Below, piece by piece: positions 22,218-35,566 of a DNA stretch of 64,000 nt. Numbering within the stretch: the stretch's first letter is position 1; every line of letters starts with the position of its first letter. The notes beneath the pieces are model-generated. The model did no database searches, was not told the origin of the DNA, and saw only the letters and a list, made by a program, of their open reading frames with translations. The position numbers were made by a program, and so were the translations under genes. This stretch comes from Cichorium intybus (lineage: Eukaryota; Streptophyta; Magnoliopsida; Asterales; Asteraceae), in contig CM042012.1 in the NCBI GenBank assembly GCA_023525715.1, positions 51,925,008 through 51,989,007 on the forward strand. Reading direction: 5' to 3'.

Positions 22218-22319
22218 CTCGTCATTTGCTAACTGTACCTTCCCAAAATCTCATTCTTTTAGATTCATCATCGTTTCCTCGTTGTCCATGGCGTGAAACG
22301 AAGCCCCTGAATCCATGAC

Positions 22320-23138
22320 CTAAGAGTCTACAGAACTTTCCATACTTAGTATCAGTGCATCATCCTCAGACACACCCTCAGCACCAGTAATATTCAATTC
22401 TTTCTTTGGACATTGACTCTTAACATGTCCCACCTCCTGGCAGTTCCAGCACTTCACATTCTTCCAAGTTCTAGATGAACTTCTTCCCCGACTCCCACTG
22501 CTCCCACTATTCCTGCTATTCCCTCTACCTCTTCCGATATTTAATAACTCAGAAGAAGAAGATCCATCTTGATTCTTGCGTCTGACATCCTCGCCAAGAA
22601 CCAAATCTCTAACCCCTTCAAAAGTCATACCACTGGTCCCCACTGAACTTGTAACAGCGGTTACTGTTCCAGACCAGCTATCAGGTAGTGAAGCTAGTAG
22701 CAGTGAAGCTTGAGTCTCGTTATCAAATTTAATTCCCACAGGTGACAATCTGGACAGAATTGAATTTAGTTTGTTAATGTGAACTGTAACTGAGCCTTCC
22801 TCATTCATCATTGTAGTGAACAGCTCCCTCATCAAGAACACCTTGTTAGCCGCCGACGGTTTCTCATACATGTTCGTCAGAGCATCCATCATACAACGCG
22901 CTGTGGTTTCCTTCATGATGTTGAAAGCAATGCTCCTTTCCAACGACAACGTAATAACCGCCTTAGCTTTCTTGTCCTTTGAGTTCCATGTATCTTCAGC
23001 AGCTTTTTCCATTCTCTCCGGTTTGTCTCCAAGTACCACGTCCAAATCTTTCTGACATAGCAATGCTTCTAATTGCATTTTCCACCAGCTAAAGTCAGAA
23101 CCGTTGAACTTCTCGATTACAACCTTGTCTTCAGCCAT
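22320..23138 (-). CDS. Copia Gag protein of the gag-only element
   Basis: About 272 residues from MAEDKVVIEKFNGSDF; the frame opens four codons upstream, but the Tork element at 13468 begins with the same MAED, which decides the start. It has the Gag core (WWKMQLEALL, MYEKPSAANKVFLMRELF, GSVTVHINKLNSILSRL, LLASLPDSWSGTVTAV), a Ser/Arg/Gly-rich basic linker and a CCHC knuckle CWNCQEVGHVKSQC. Gag would form the particle and bind RNA. The stop at 22320-22322 separates it from protease sequence. The frame is otherwise intact and near-complete in length, unlike the rest of the element. Confidence 0.8.
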   Translation of the reverse strand: MAEDKVVIEKFNGSDFSWWKMQLEALLCQKDLDVVLGDKPERMEKAAEDTWNSKDKKAKAVITLSLERSIAFNIMKETTARCMMDALTNMYEKPSAANKVFLMRELFTTMMNEEGSVTVHINKLNSILSRLSPVGIKFDNETQASLLLASLPDSWSGTVTAVTSSVGTSGMTFEGVRDLVLGEDVRRKNQDGSSSSELLNIGRGRGNSRNSGSSGSRGRSSSRTWKNVKCWNCQEVGHVKSQCPKKELNITGAEGVSEDDALILSMESSVDS

Positions 23139-23320
23139 TACGACAAACAAGAGACAAATCTTTTATAGTACTTTTGTGTGACAGAACAGTACCCTTCAAA
23201 GTATCGAGATACCTTTAATACGATTAATAGAAATTAGTTTCTGATGTGGAAGATCAGACAAAACTGCAACCACAGAGCATACTTTAATTTCTAAAACCGA
23301 GACCTCCTCCAGAACCCAAA

Positions 23321-23332
23321 GCTCTGATACCA
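23321..23332 (-). other. Primer binding site, gag-only element
   Basis: On the minus strand TGGTATCAGAGC lies two bases after the 5' LTR, matching initiator tRNA-Met priming. Confidence 0.85.
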
Positions 23333-23334
23333 GT

Positions 23335-23656
23335 TGTTAGGAATCGGATCGGGTACACGCAGCGGAAACACACTATCACACACACACACACAAATTCACG
23401 AAAATAAAGCAAGAAGAACACAAAGATTTTTTACGTGGTTCGGATTCGGTACAAATCCTACGTCCACGGGCTGCAACTAGAGAAATCTTATTAACTCAAT
23501 AAGATTACAATTTACAATTGTTGGTGCATCTTGCTTCTCAACCAAAGCCTAGTATTTATAGGCTTATGAGTGTGGAAAAAATCAATGTGAATCAAAGAAG
23601 AATTTGCATTCAAAAGGAGGCTACCAAACCTACCTTTGAAAAATCTTCACCTAACA
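23335..23656 (-). repeat. 5' LTR of the gag-only Copia element
   Basis: 322 bp, the 5' LTR in element orientation, near-identical to 21101-21420. Confidence 0.9.
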
Positions 23657-23964
23657 ACCCTATTAAAACACAATAAAAACGAACAATATGACTAACAAGG
23701 AAAAGATAAAATAAAATAAACATTTAGTTTATTTAATTCATAATTGATTATACAAAATCCGACAAACACGGAAAATACGACAAACACATGTCAATATCGT
23801 GTGAATTTCGTGTTGAATTTTGAACAGAAACATGACACAACATCCTATTTTTTACTCTTGACAGTTGACACGAACACAAATTCAAAATTTTATTTCGTCC
23901 CAATTTCGTTTCGTGTCCTTTATTTTTATCGTGTCGTGCCATGAATTCCACCCTAGCTTGAGCT

Positions 23965-24538
23965 AGCCATCTATCTATCTTTCTTTTTTGCTCTTTTTAT
24001 CGATTTGCCTCTATCTTCTTAGATATAGTTTTAGAAAGATGGAGTTCATTTATGGACTATGGTCATGGTGCATACAAAAGCCACGTTAAGATTGCATTCT
24101 TGCAACCTGATCCCTACTTTTATTAAATAAAGCACAGTAATACAATAGTTATACATAGGACAAGTATATTATAAAATTCGAGATAAAACATGTAGAGCAT
24201 GATTGACCAAGGAAGTGCCAGTTCTAATAGCGGCTTGTGATAATATTATAATACTGTTTGCAGGAAAGATTCAACATTTTTATTTGATTCAAAATGGGAG
24301 GAAGCTACAAAAAAACTCCAGCTCTTGGAATCATGAGAGATAAAGAGGAGCTTCGTAAAAAATTGGACGATCATGCTTGAGGTTATGTATATGAAATTTT
24401 TGGTGATTTTGCATCTTTCAAGTTGTGAATACAATGATCTAACCGATTGTAAGGCTGATGGGTATACAACCCATGCCAAAGGTGTGGGTCTCCTTCAAGA
24501 TTAGCAAAACACAGTGACCAAACCCTTGAGGGTGTGGT
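23965..24538. other. Intergenic sequence, nothing recognised
   Basis: No ORF, repeat pair or RNA gene that I could support between the hAT-like MITE and the larger hAT element. Confidence 0.4.
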
Positions 24539-24789
24539 CTTCCCGCCACTGACGAATCCAAGAATGAAACTCACGTGTGTCCAATATAAATGGGATGACA
24601 AAATAAAAGATATAAAAAGTGTTGGTTATCGGGTCGGGTTGTCAATATTACTATTTAAAGAAAGTGTAAACTTTAACACCAGCAATAAAATATCAAACAT
24701 AATTACAAAAGATAAAAATCTTATAATTGTTTACACCGAGTTTTTATATTTTTAAGATAATCTATAAGTGCATCGTTGCTAATACTATC

Positions 24790-27100
24790 CTAAACATCTT
24801 TCTCAATATATGAAACTAGACAATCATTCATAAATTGATCACTCATCTTATTGCGCAAATCGTTCTTTATCAACTTCATCGCTGAAAATGCACGTTCCAC
24901 CGTGGATGTTGCAACGGGCAAAATTAATGCTAATTTTAATAGAAGATATACCATTGGATATATTGTATGTTTTTTTGTTTCGACCATCATCTTTGCCAAG
25001 TTTCCAATTCCTTTCAAGTTATTAAACCTTGCATCTCCACGTATATCCACAATATAATTTTGAAGATTTGTTCTAAGTGCTCCATTGTCATGTTTTGAGT
25101 AGTTCCTCCACGTCAAATGCTTGAAAACATTTACTTGGACACAACGAAGCCATAGAAACAAGTAATGTCGTGTTTACTTCATTAAAGCGATTGTTGAGCT
25201 CTTGAGATTGCATATCTATGACCGCAACAAATACATCAATCCGATAGTGGTGCAAGCAGTTAATCTGCAAGTAAAATAAAATAACTTGTTAATGGTTAGT
25301 CATGAAACTTGCAAAAAGTACATAAAATTTGTAGTTGCTAACCTGTGAACCCTTGCAACGACTTATTCCATTGTAATATGGATCTTCCATATTAATAATT
25401 TCAATATCATTTTTTTCACAAAACAAAGTAACATCATTTAAAAGTGTCCCCTATACTTCATTCCGCATTTCTTTAAGTTTATCCTTTGAAGATCTTACTT
25501 GATGCATTGCATTTACAATATCTTGGTCTTTTCTTTGTAAGGTGGTGTTCAAATCATTTGTAACCCCTAGAATATCAACCATCAAATGTAGGCAAAAAAT
25601 AAAATCGAACGTGCGTAATGACTTCAAGAGACGACGTGCTTCTGCTCTATGATCTTGACAATTGCTATCATCTTTATTGTCTTCAAGTACTTCACAAATT
25701 GAAGAATATATTCTCTTGATAGTTAAAAGTGAACCATAGTGCAAACCCCATCGAGTATCACATGGTCATTTAATTCCAACTTCTTGATTCAAACCCGTAC
25801 CACTTTGGATGTCGCCTAAAATTAACATAAAAAAATAAATTAGAAAAAAAACGTAAATTAGCATAAAAAATAAGAAACAATAAAAGAGACCTACAGCCAA
25901 GGCTTCCACTACTTTTGTTGATTGTTTCTCTCTTAATTTGTCTCGATGTTTATAAGAAGATCCAATCATATTTAATAAACAAGAAATCAACTCAAAAAAG
26001 TCATTAATATCAGGGTGATTCTTTGCAACAAACACAAGCGCTAGTTGTAACTAGTGAGCAAAACAATGAATAAAATGTGCAGATTCCACTTCTTTCATAA
26101 TTAAAATCTTCAAGCCATTAAATGCACCACTCATGTTACTAGCTCCATCATAACCTTGTCCTCGGATCTTATGTGGGCTCAATCCACATTCAGACAAAAA
26201 TGAATAAACATTCGTCTTTAGTGACAAAGCTGACGTGTCATTCACATGTTTTATACCAATAAATCTTTCCACAACAACCCCTTGGCTATTCACGAATCGC
26301 AAAACTAATACCATTTGCTCTTTACAAGACACATCACGAGATTCGTCTACTAAAATTGAAAAGAACTCGTCTCCAATTTCTTTCACAATAACCTTAATAG
26401 TTTCTTTTGCCGCTGCATGTACAATGTCCTTTTGAATTGAACTACATGTCATTTGTGAATTTTTTGGAGCATTCTTCAAGACAACACGGCCTATTTGTTC
26501 ATTTCGATCAGCAAGGAATTGAAGAAGTTCAAGAAAGTTACCTCTATTAATCGAGTCTTCACTTTCATCATTACCCCTAAAAGGTAATCCTTGTCGTAAT
26601 AAGAATCTAACACAATCAATAAAAGCATTTAGTCTGATGCGTTGGTCGCTCCTCAGCAACTCGGTTTGCTTATCAGAAGCAGTAGATATTGATCGTCTTT
26701 GATTCATTAAATTTGGACACTTTTGGATTGCCATATTGTGTGAACTTCCAACATTGTGAAGATCTAGACTCGATCTCTTGTTCCTAGTATTAAATCCATT
26801 TTTTACAAAATGATCTGAACCACCTTGGTTTTTTATCTCGGATTTAAATAGATAACAACATAAAAAATGCAGCTTCCCTTTTTATACTATACTCTAGCCA
26901 ATATTTATAATCATCAAACCAAGAGTCCAAGACGGATTAAATCTGCGAAGTCTACCTCCGATATCTCTTTGTTGAAAAGAATGAGTTCGAGGTTGACAAG
27001 GTCTTTTTTGCAAATATGCTCTTCTAATTTCATCTCGCTGATTTACATGATATACTTCCACGCTTGGTCTTTCTTCTGGATCCACACGAAGTGTATTTAA
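24790..27100 (-). pseudogene. hAT transposase (ZMYM1/TTF-type), broken
   Basis: The minus strand reads, in order: a TTF-type N-terminal segment (DPEERPSVEVYHVNQRDEIRRAYLQ, PCQPRTHSF, about 26894-27100); the DUF4371-like central block (26051-26734: FRGNDESEDSINRGNFLELLQFLADRN, FFSILVDESRDVSCKEQMVLVLRF, GYDGASNMSG); then 25766-26035 and 25451-25744; and the C-terminal dimerisation block ILPVATSTVERAFSAMKLIKNDLRNKM (24790-25161). These match plant 'zinc finger MYM-type protein 1-like' hAT transposases. Several frameshifts and stops separate the blocks, and AT-rich intron-like sequence lies around 25270-25450 and 25800-25890. It is non-functional as read. Confidence 0.85.
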
Positions 27101-27995
27101 ATCAACTCATATATATTTCGAAGAAATGGTTTGTTTTTCATTGTTTCCATGTTCTTTTTCATGATCATGATGTAAAGAACTTGTTTCACACTTTTTTTTT
27201 TAAAAACCGTAACATTATGCCTGAAATAAAAAAAATATCATTAATAGAATAATATTTACTTACTTACTCCATAATAACAAATGAATAATTGAAAAAAATG
27301 TCTGCATCCACACAATTACGATATAAAGTTTGAAAACATAAAAATATAATTATAAACTAAATTATTACAAAACAGAAAAGTGAAAAATACATCTAAAATC
27401 AATTTGCATTGTCAAAAATCAAAACTTATATCAAAACAAAAGTGATGGTTACCTCCTGTAGGGATTAGGGACCTGTACATTTGTAGACATATTTTCTACT
27501 TTTACTTTAGACTTTGAGTCTTTGACTATATTATCGACTATGTATATCTAATTATACAAATCGGTCATTCATGTTCTTTTCTCTACACATAAAAATACTC
27601 CTTCATCAAAGAGATGAATTGATAAAGTGAATCAGATATAAAATACCTCAAAGATGAATGACAGAAGGAGGCCGACCAGTAGAGAAAGTGGAGAACCGGT
27701 CGACGAAAAAAGAAAAAGATTCAATGGACGTCGCTGGAGATAGACAAAGTCATTGAAACAACCGATGACAAGTCGACAACAAACGGAGATGGCGAAGCAA
27801 GTGAGACTGACTACCGACGGCAACAAATATCCGGGGGTGGACAATTTTGAGAACAACGATAGGTGCCGGTGACCCAATTTTTTTTGTAACTTCTGATTTT
27901 TAGGGTTTTTGGCGTTTTCAATCTATTTTTTATTTATTTTCTGATCTGTTATATTATCTTTACTTGTTACAATTTTTCACGATTATAATATAACA

Positions 27996-29364
<1,369 letters not shown>

Positions 29365-29434
<70 letters not shown>
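29365..29434. repeat. (TA)35 microsatellite
   Basis: A pure TA run of 70 bp after the right end of the element at 28177-29364. Confidence 0.95.
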
Positions 29435-29436
<2 letters not shown>

Positions 29437-29659
29437 ATTTGTTTTTCTTATCCATCTTTATCTCTTAATATATTAACACTGCCTAAAAGTTTTGTTAATA
29501 AATTTTTGTTATAGATTTAATTGACCATAGGTGTCCATTTTTACCTAACCACAGGTGTCCATATTGAAATTTATATATAATCTATAAAAAAAAAATTCTA
29601 AAATTAGGGGTGTCCATGGACACCCTTCACAACAACATAGACTCGTCTCTGCTTCCCGC

Positions 29660-30253
29660 CGTTACCACCCAGGAAGAGAGAGAGAGAGAGAGAGAGAGAT
29701 AGAATCAGCCATGACCAAGCATGAAGGCGGTCATATCCCTCACGCACCCCTGAAGTCGTGTTCCCGGTGTGGTCACTCCGCCACGTAGGTTTTTTAATTT
29801 TGTATCAAATAACAAGGTAAAAAGTTTATAGTTGACATTGATAAGTTTCTCTATGGTTTTTTAAAGTTTATAGTTTTGAAGATATTTATCTATATAAATT
29901 ATTTATGCTGATCTGATACTTATATTTACTTATTTATTATATATGCATATATATTAAAATACAAATATAATTTTGTATCAAATAACAAGGTAAAAAGTTA
30001 CAAGTTATATCTAATTTATGTTATGAGATTATCTTTATCACTATTAATTTATTACGTTTCATTTATCGTTCTTTTCTACTTACCAAAAAATAAGGATCAA
30101 TTACTCACTTCATTTTAATAGACCAACCAAACACGACAACCGAATAGTAATAATCCATTCTATTACCTTCTTCATTCTTTTACTTTGTCCGTTCTATTCC
30201 CCTGCCTTTGTCATTTCATTCCTTCATACCAAATTGACCCTAAAGGAATAGAG
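29660..30253. other. Intergenic sequence with a short direct repeat
   Basis: A (GA)n run (29672-29698) and a 30-bp direct repeat (29797-29826 and 29970-29999, core TTTTGTATCAAATAACAAGG). At 30208-30242 CATTCCTTCATACCAAATTGACCCTAA resembles the right end of a Tourist-like MITE, but no left partner is visible. No gene. Confidence 0.4.
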
Positions 30254-30258
30254 TAATA

Positions 30259-31573
30259 TGATCGCAGTCGTTGATGCAATCAAAAATAAACCTTAAACGC
30301 ACTAATTAGCTAGGGCAAGTAAGGGTCGAATCCACGAGGAGCTTATGGTTAACAACTAGTTCTACTGACAATAAAAAGAGAACAAATTCACACAAACAAA
30401 TATTGCAAAGGGTTTAATTCAATCAGAGAAAGAGGTGATCACTCCCGGTTTCAGTTTTGATTCCTAAACAATGTATTATATCAGATTTTACTAATTTTGT
30501 GTTCATTCAGATTACATAGACATAACTGTACTGTTACTGACTAAATCTGGGATCAAACTATGTAAAATCCGCACCCTCCATCCTACACACCACTGTGGAT
30601 GATTTGGCACGGTGGGGAAGATCACAATAGAATTGTCTTACACTCAATCAAGCAACAATTTAAGAACAAGTATTGGAAATCTAGTCATATGATTGAAAAA
30701 CAAACAAACCAAATACTGTGTTCATGAATCTAAAAGGTTCAAATCTAATACAATACTAGAAAAGAAATCAAAACCTACTCCCGGTTGTGATCACGGGATG
30801 ATTTAGCTACTCATGACTAGAAAAGATGCAAATATTGTGTTGGAGATGATGAACATGTCTGGATCTTCAAAACTTCAGCGATTCTGGCTTGATCTTGATG
30901 CAAAAGAGGTTTAATTTGAGATTGGGAATTGTTTGGAGATGATTTTGGGATGTTTTAGACCTTGGAAAACTGTCAAAACCTTGAGTAAATCATCTGGAGG
31001 TTGCCTTGGGTCGATGGGATAAAGTTCCATTAAATAGAGTGGCTTAATAAGGCAATTTAGGGCATTCTAAGCGGCGGCGTCCTAGGCCAGTGTCCCAGAC
31101 GCCCCTGGGACGCTGTGTATATTTCTTAAGCACTTACGACGAGCAGCGTTCGATGACGAGTCGTCCTAAAAACGCCTGGCGTCCCACGCCAGCGTCCCAG
31201 ACGCCATCTAGGATGCTGATGGGCTTTCCTAACCTTCTGGCTTCGTTTTTCTCTTCAAAATGGGTTAGAGTTCCAGGTCAGCATCTGGGACGCTGCCTGG
31301 GACGCTGACGTTTTTCGACTCACGTTATCAAGCTCATATTTTCCTTCAAAAATGACCCAGAGTTCCAGGTCAGAGTCTGGGACGCTGCCTGGGACGCTGA
31401 CGTTTTTCTTCAGCTTATGGAGTCCGTTTAATGCACAGTTTTCGCCCAAAATTCCTGTTTTTAATCCCTGCATGTAATTCACTCAATTCTATCAAAAGTA
31501 GGGCCATTATTGGTTAAACAAAGCTTAATTTATCATGTTTATCACGTATTACGTTAAAAAAATGGCCCGATCA
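30259..31573 (-). repeat. Solo LTR, Tat/Athila-like Gypsy
   Basis: The unit runs from TGATCGCAGTCG to GGCCCGATCA and is flanked by TAATA on both sides (30254-30258 and 31574-31578). Read on the minus strand it ends with CTCGTGGATTCGACCCTTAC and a GATTGCATCAAC-like terminus, as in Tat/Athila U5. A repeated CTGGGACGCTG module (31080-31410) lies upstream of a possible TATA-like site near 31030. No internal region follows, so it is a recombination product (solo LTR). Lineage is tentative. Confidence 0.7.
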
Positions 31574-31578
31574 TAATA

Positions 31579-32609
31579 CTATTCATGACTCGATTTATTA
31601 AGTGAAAATATAAAGCTCGTCTCCCATATATAAATTTAAAGGTTTTAAAGAGTTAAATTTTGAGTAATTTGAGGATTTCGACTTAGCAACACTATCATCA
31701 TGATGATTGCAGCACGAAGGAGGGTTTTAAAAGATATGCAGAGCACGACTGATCACAATGCGACAGGCTATGATTCGCGGCACGACGTGCTGAAATGCAG
31801 AAGCCCTAATTCTCGGGCCTTAAGCCCAATTTAATGACACTAACTCCCATATCCTGCCTTTTTCATCAGCCACCACTCTCTGTAAACCCTAAAACAAAAC
31901 CCTAGCCTCAATTATTGATCATATCCTCATTTCTTGCCTTTAAAAGGTTGTTTGGAGAAGAAGAAGGAAGGTGGTGGTGCAAAGAAGCAAGCTCCAGTCT
32001 TGATCTAGCATCTCCTCCACGTTTTGGACCTCTGTAAGTGATAAAGTTTCAAACTTGATTTGTTTTATGGCTAGATCTAGTAGTTAGGGTAAGGCTGTGC
32101 CACATCTCGTTAGGGTATGTTGCTAGGTAGGACAATGTCATATGTCGTTAGGATAGAGCTATGCCATGTTCTGTTGCGGTAGGAGTAGGACTGTGCCGAG
32201 TCCCGTTAGGGTAGGATGGTGTCGAGTCCCTCTAGAGTAGAATTGGGTGGTATGTTAGCAATCAGAGTTAGTCCGAGAGCCATTATGTGTTATGATTTTT
32301 ATGTGATGAAACGTGTGGTATTTTGAGGAACTCACTAAGTTGTGTGCTTACTCTCTCAAATTAAATATTTTTCAGGTACTTTTTCAGATTAAAGGAAGGG
32401 CGCCGCCTGACTGTACTCGTATCAGACATGAACATGATGTCAGACATCCACTGTCATATGTTTATCAATTTGGATTTTATTACTATGGATTTTGGAATAC
32501 TGTTTTCTTTAAACTGAAAATGTGGGTTTTATTTAAATGGTTCATACGACATTTGAGATGCTTTTGATGTCTATACTTTGTTTTAAAAATGAAAAATTGG
32601 GACGTTACA
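31579..32609 (+). repeat. Chromovirus (Tekay-like) 5' LTR remnant
   Basis: The right end ATTGGGACGTTACA is the usual end of chromovirus LTRs, and a primer-site-like TGGTATCAAACCC follows at 32613. The body carries AAACCCTAG-rich leader sequence (31885-31915) and GAACTCACTAAGTTG (32328-32345). I could not find its left end. The body may be interrupted by the solo LTR at 30259-31573, so the start given is only the edge of the TSD. Confidence 0.55.
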
Positions 32610-32612
32610 AGT

Positions 32613-32625
32613 TGGTATCAAACCC
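32613..32625 (+). other. Degenerate primer binding site
   Basis: TGGTATCAAACCC lies after LTR end GACGTTACA; the canonical initiator tRNA-Met site would read TGGTATCAGAGC. Confidence 0.5.
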
Positions 32626-32857
32626 TTGGTTTGAGGGATTTGGATGAACATTAGTGTGAGTCCAAACTCAAACTAAGGACCGGTGAATTTTTATAGGAAC
32701 TTTTTGGAAAAAGAATTTTATAAAAAAGAAAAGATGTGATACGTATAGTCAGCAGGAGCTCAAAAAAGAATCTGATTCCAAAAATATCAATTTTATGTGT
32801 TATGTTACTGATAAATATGCATGATAGAATGTAGGCTAAGGATATGCTCAGTAATTG

Positions 32858-34347
32858 TGTAACATCCAGTTTCTCGCTTCCAAATTACACCTTAATTTAA
32901 CTCAAAAACAATCACATGTTTAAAGGTGTAATCAAAATATGAGTAGCAAGTCATACAAGTAGTTACCAAATATAAGTATATATATACAAGTCATCCCCAA
33001 AACCGGGTCACAAAAACAAAGTCTAGAACATCCAAAAGTCCATCATAGTCCATAGTCTCCTACCTGCAATCCTCGTCCCTTTTTCACTACCACTAGTACC
33101 TGCAACACAAATCAATATCCATGAGCTACAAAAGCTCAGTGAGTAAACATTCTAGTTCGGTGGTTATGCAATAACTCATCAAGGGTAATTGTAGTGTGCA
33201 ACAACTACACGCATACAATCTCTCTCGGCTCATACTCTTTGACTATCTAAGTCAATTAGTGTGCTTAGTCACACTCATAACTCAACTGCCAACAATGATT
33301 CACAATATCTTTTAACTCATGCTCTTTGGCTATCTCAGCCAATTGTAATCACTTAAAACTCATTTGCATCACAATTCATATCATTAGTAATGAATAGAGT
33401 TACTCACTTGGGGTCGGATCAAATCATGTCACGCCTGTGCTCCTGGTATCGACCTCCCTCCTATAAGTATCAGTTGTGGTACAACACCACATATCAAATC
33501 TCAATCATCCTCAAACATCCCAACAAAATTTAACTCAAAAGATCCAACCATTTGAAAGAAATGGAGAGTCTCTCAACAACAGATATTCACACTATCTCTA
33601 TAGATAGCGTCGCTACCTATGCAGCATAGCTCTCCTTCACGCCTGATCCAATTCAGCCACAAAACTCCAAAATTTTACATAACAATGATTAAGGAAAACG
33701 TACTACAACATATATAATCATCAAACATCACAGGAACTACTCAATTTCATTAAGACACTTAGGGTTTCAAAAAACCACCAAACTCAACAAAACAAATTAC
33801 CTATTGGATTTAAGGATCAAGAACAAGTTCTTGATGTTAGACTCGAGTTCCTTAGGATCCTATTTAATGATTCCTTGACCAATTTCGGGATAATTAAGCT
33901 CAATCGCCACAGACTCGTATTCTGGTTGTGTTTTGACTCAAAATGAACGTTAACAGACTAAAGAAGGAAGTTCGACTCGCGACCATAGCGGCGCTATCCT
34001 ATAAAGATAACGTCTTTATCTCTCAACTCAAAAAGGGCAATGTACTTTGAGATAGCGGAATTATCCTCTAGAGATAGCGGCACTATCTTACCTGCATTAC
34101 TCTAATTCTAACAATTTCTTGATTAAGCATTTTCAAAAGCTAATACTCACTCACAACAGCTTTAAACTCATAACTTAACACCCAAAAAGGATTTATACCA
34201 CTTCCCACCACTATTATTTATTCAAAACATGGAAACAAACTCAAGGAAACTACTACACTTCTACTTTTAACAACTCCCAAATAACACTTAGCAATAATAC
34301 TAGCAACTTACTGGCACAAGTACCTCGGGTAGAAAATAGGTCTCACA
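32858..34347 (-). repeat. Solo LTR, chromovirus (Tekay-like)
   Basis: On the plus strand it reads TGTAACATCCAG to GGTCTCACA and is flanked by AATTG on both sides (32853-32857 and 34348-34352). Read on the minus strand it starts TGTGAGACC and ends GGATGTTACA, standard for this lineage. It has the TTTACTCACTGAGC block also present, diverged, in the LTR remnant at 31579-32609. Its U3 contains repeated GATAGCGGNNCTATC-type palindromes (33590-34100). 1,490 bp; it interrupts the internal region of the older chromovirus remnant. Confidence 0.8.
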
Positions 34348-34568
34348 AATTGCATGTTAGAATTGCTTGATAAATAGAGATGCCTTATTGCCTTAGATAT
34401 TGCTTGTTATATGCTACTTGAAACCTATGCTGATATTGTTAGGTTGTTAAGTGAATGCGTTAGGGTTGTATGCAATTAGATTCAGATAGTCTTAGAATTA
34501 ATGATTTGGCTTTACTAGATGTTCCTTGTTTGAGTGTGACTTTAGGGTAGGGTCATTTATTCGACAGT

Positions 34569-35543
34569 TGACAATGCCTAGTAATATCAAGTATTTTATT
34601 CGTTGTTGAGCCCTATTCTTGGTGCAAATATATCATATATGCATTGGTATTCTCACTTTTTATGTCAGTGCTTGTTTGCAAAGAAAAGTTACCATCAGGG
34701 GTTAAACGCGTACAAAATGAAGAAGTTTGAAGATAAAGTCAAAATCAGTCGACTGGACACGCGCGCCACGGGTAGGCATGCGTGCGCGACGCGCTACGTC
34801 AGAAGATGAGGCGGTGAAGAAATTCAAACCGCGAGAAAACGGGGATAAGGCACTACGCGTGACGCGGTTTTGAGCTATGCGCGGTGCGGGTTCTAATTTT
34901 CCACAACTATAAATAGAGGCCATTAGGTCGAATTCCGGAGGCGAATATCAGACCCTAAGGTGGAATTATGGTGACTTTGACTCAAGTTTCAAGATTTCAT
35001 CAGCCCATTGTGGTATTTTTATGTTTTCACTCTACTTTTAGTTTTAGTTTAGTTATTTTGAGCTTGTAGCTTGGTGTTTTTGGGTGTGACAACCATTAGC
35101 ATTAGGTTAAAGTTTCTGAATTTCATTTGTTACTGTTTTTAATGTTCTGGATCTGAAGTTTATGCAAGTAATCATTTGGTTCCATGTTTATTGATGTTTT
35201 TTGGTATTTTGGTATTTGAATGTTTGAATGCTTTGTGGATTGATCTTGTTTGTTTCCGATTCTGAATCTCACTTCTGATTTCAGTAAGCAAATTAGGTTA
35301 GATTCTAGTTTAAGTTTCATTTAGTTTATGCTTTGTTTTGGATTTGGTTTGGAATTGTGTTTTTGGATTCTTTTTGGGAAAGTAGAAGTTAGTCCCTCCC
35401 GATGTAGCGTGACACTACAGTTGGCAAGCTATCATCTTATCTTGACCACGAAACTCCTGTGGATCGTCCCTGACTACCCCTGTACTACTAGTGAGAGTGA
35501 GGAATTTTACTATTTTTGACCGCACGACGACCTTTGCGTGTCA
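34569..35543 (+). repeat. 5' LTR of Athila copy 2
   Basis: TGACAATGCCTAG to GCGTGTCA, 975 bp, with TATAAATA at 34908-34915. Compared with the 3' LTR visible from 63391, the CG-rich U3 block differs by a gap of roughly 15-20 bp near 34757-34790. Confidence 0.9.
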
Positions 35544-35548
35544 AATTT

Positions 35549-35566
35549 TGGCGCCGTTGCAGGGGA
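35549..35566 (+). other. Primer binding site, tRNA-Asp type
   Basis: TGGCGCCGTTGCAGGGGA lies five bases after the LTR. Athila elements commonly use this site (canonical TGGCGCCGTTGCCGGGGA). Confidence 0.8.

Larger units (their letters stand above)
21101..23656 (-). mobile_element. Gag-only (TR-GAG-like) Copia element
   Basis: A 2.6-kb minus-strand element. LTRs of 320 and 322 bp (TGTTAGGAATCGG...CACCTAACA) differ at about three bases plus a CA-repeat length change. The target duplication is ACCCT (21096-21100 and 23657-23661). A primer site for initiator tRNA-Met and a purine-rich tract are in place. It codes for Gag and part of the protease/pre-integrase region, then switches to a tail with no integrase, RT or RNase H. 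It would have needed enzymes from a full Copia partner. Confidence 0.9.
20989..23954. mobile_element. hAT-like MITE split by a gag-only Copia element
   Basis: The direct repeat AGCTTGAGCT flanks the unit (20979-20988 and 23955-23964). Inside, both arms carry CGTGTCGTG / CACGACACG motifs (about 21013-21065 and 23927-23940) in inverted orientation. The extreme ends are imperfect inverted repeats. Without the insertion it is about 0.4 kb. The family call rests on TSD length (8-10 bp) and this recurrent plant MITE motif. Confidence 0.55.

Noticed and set aside
29600..29626. Palindrome GGGGTGTCCATGGACACCC as an operator
   Set aside because: It sits near the hAT end, where such palindromes are common subterminal features. 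No independent regulatory evidence.
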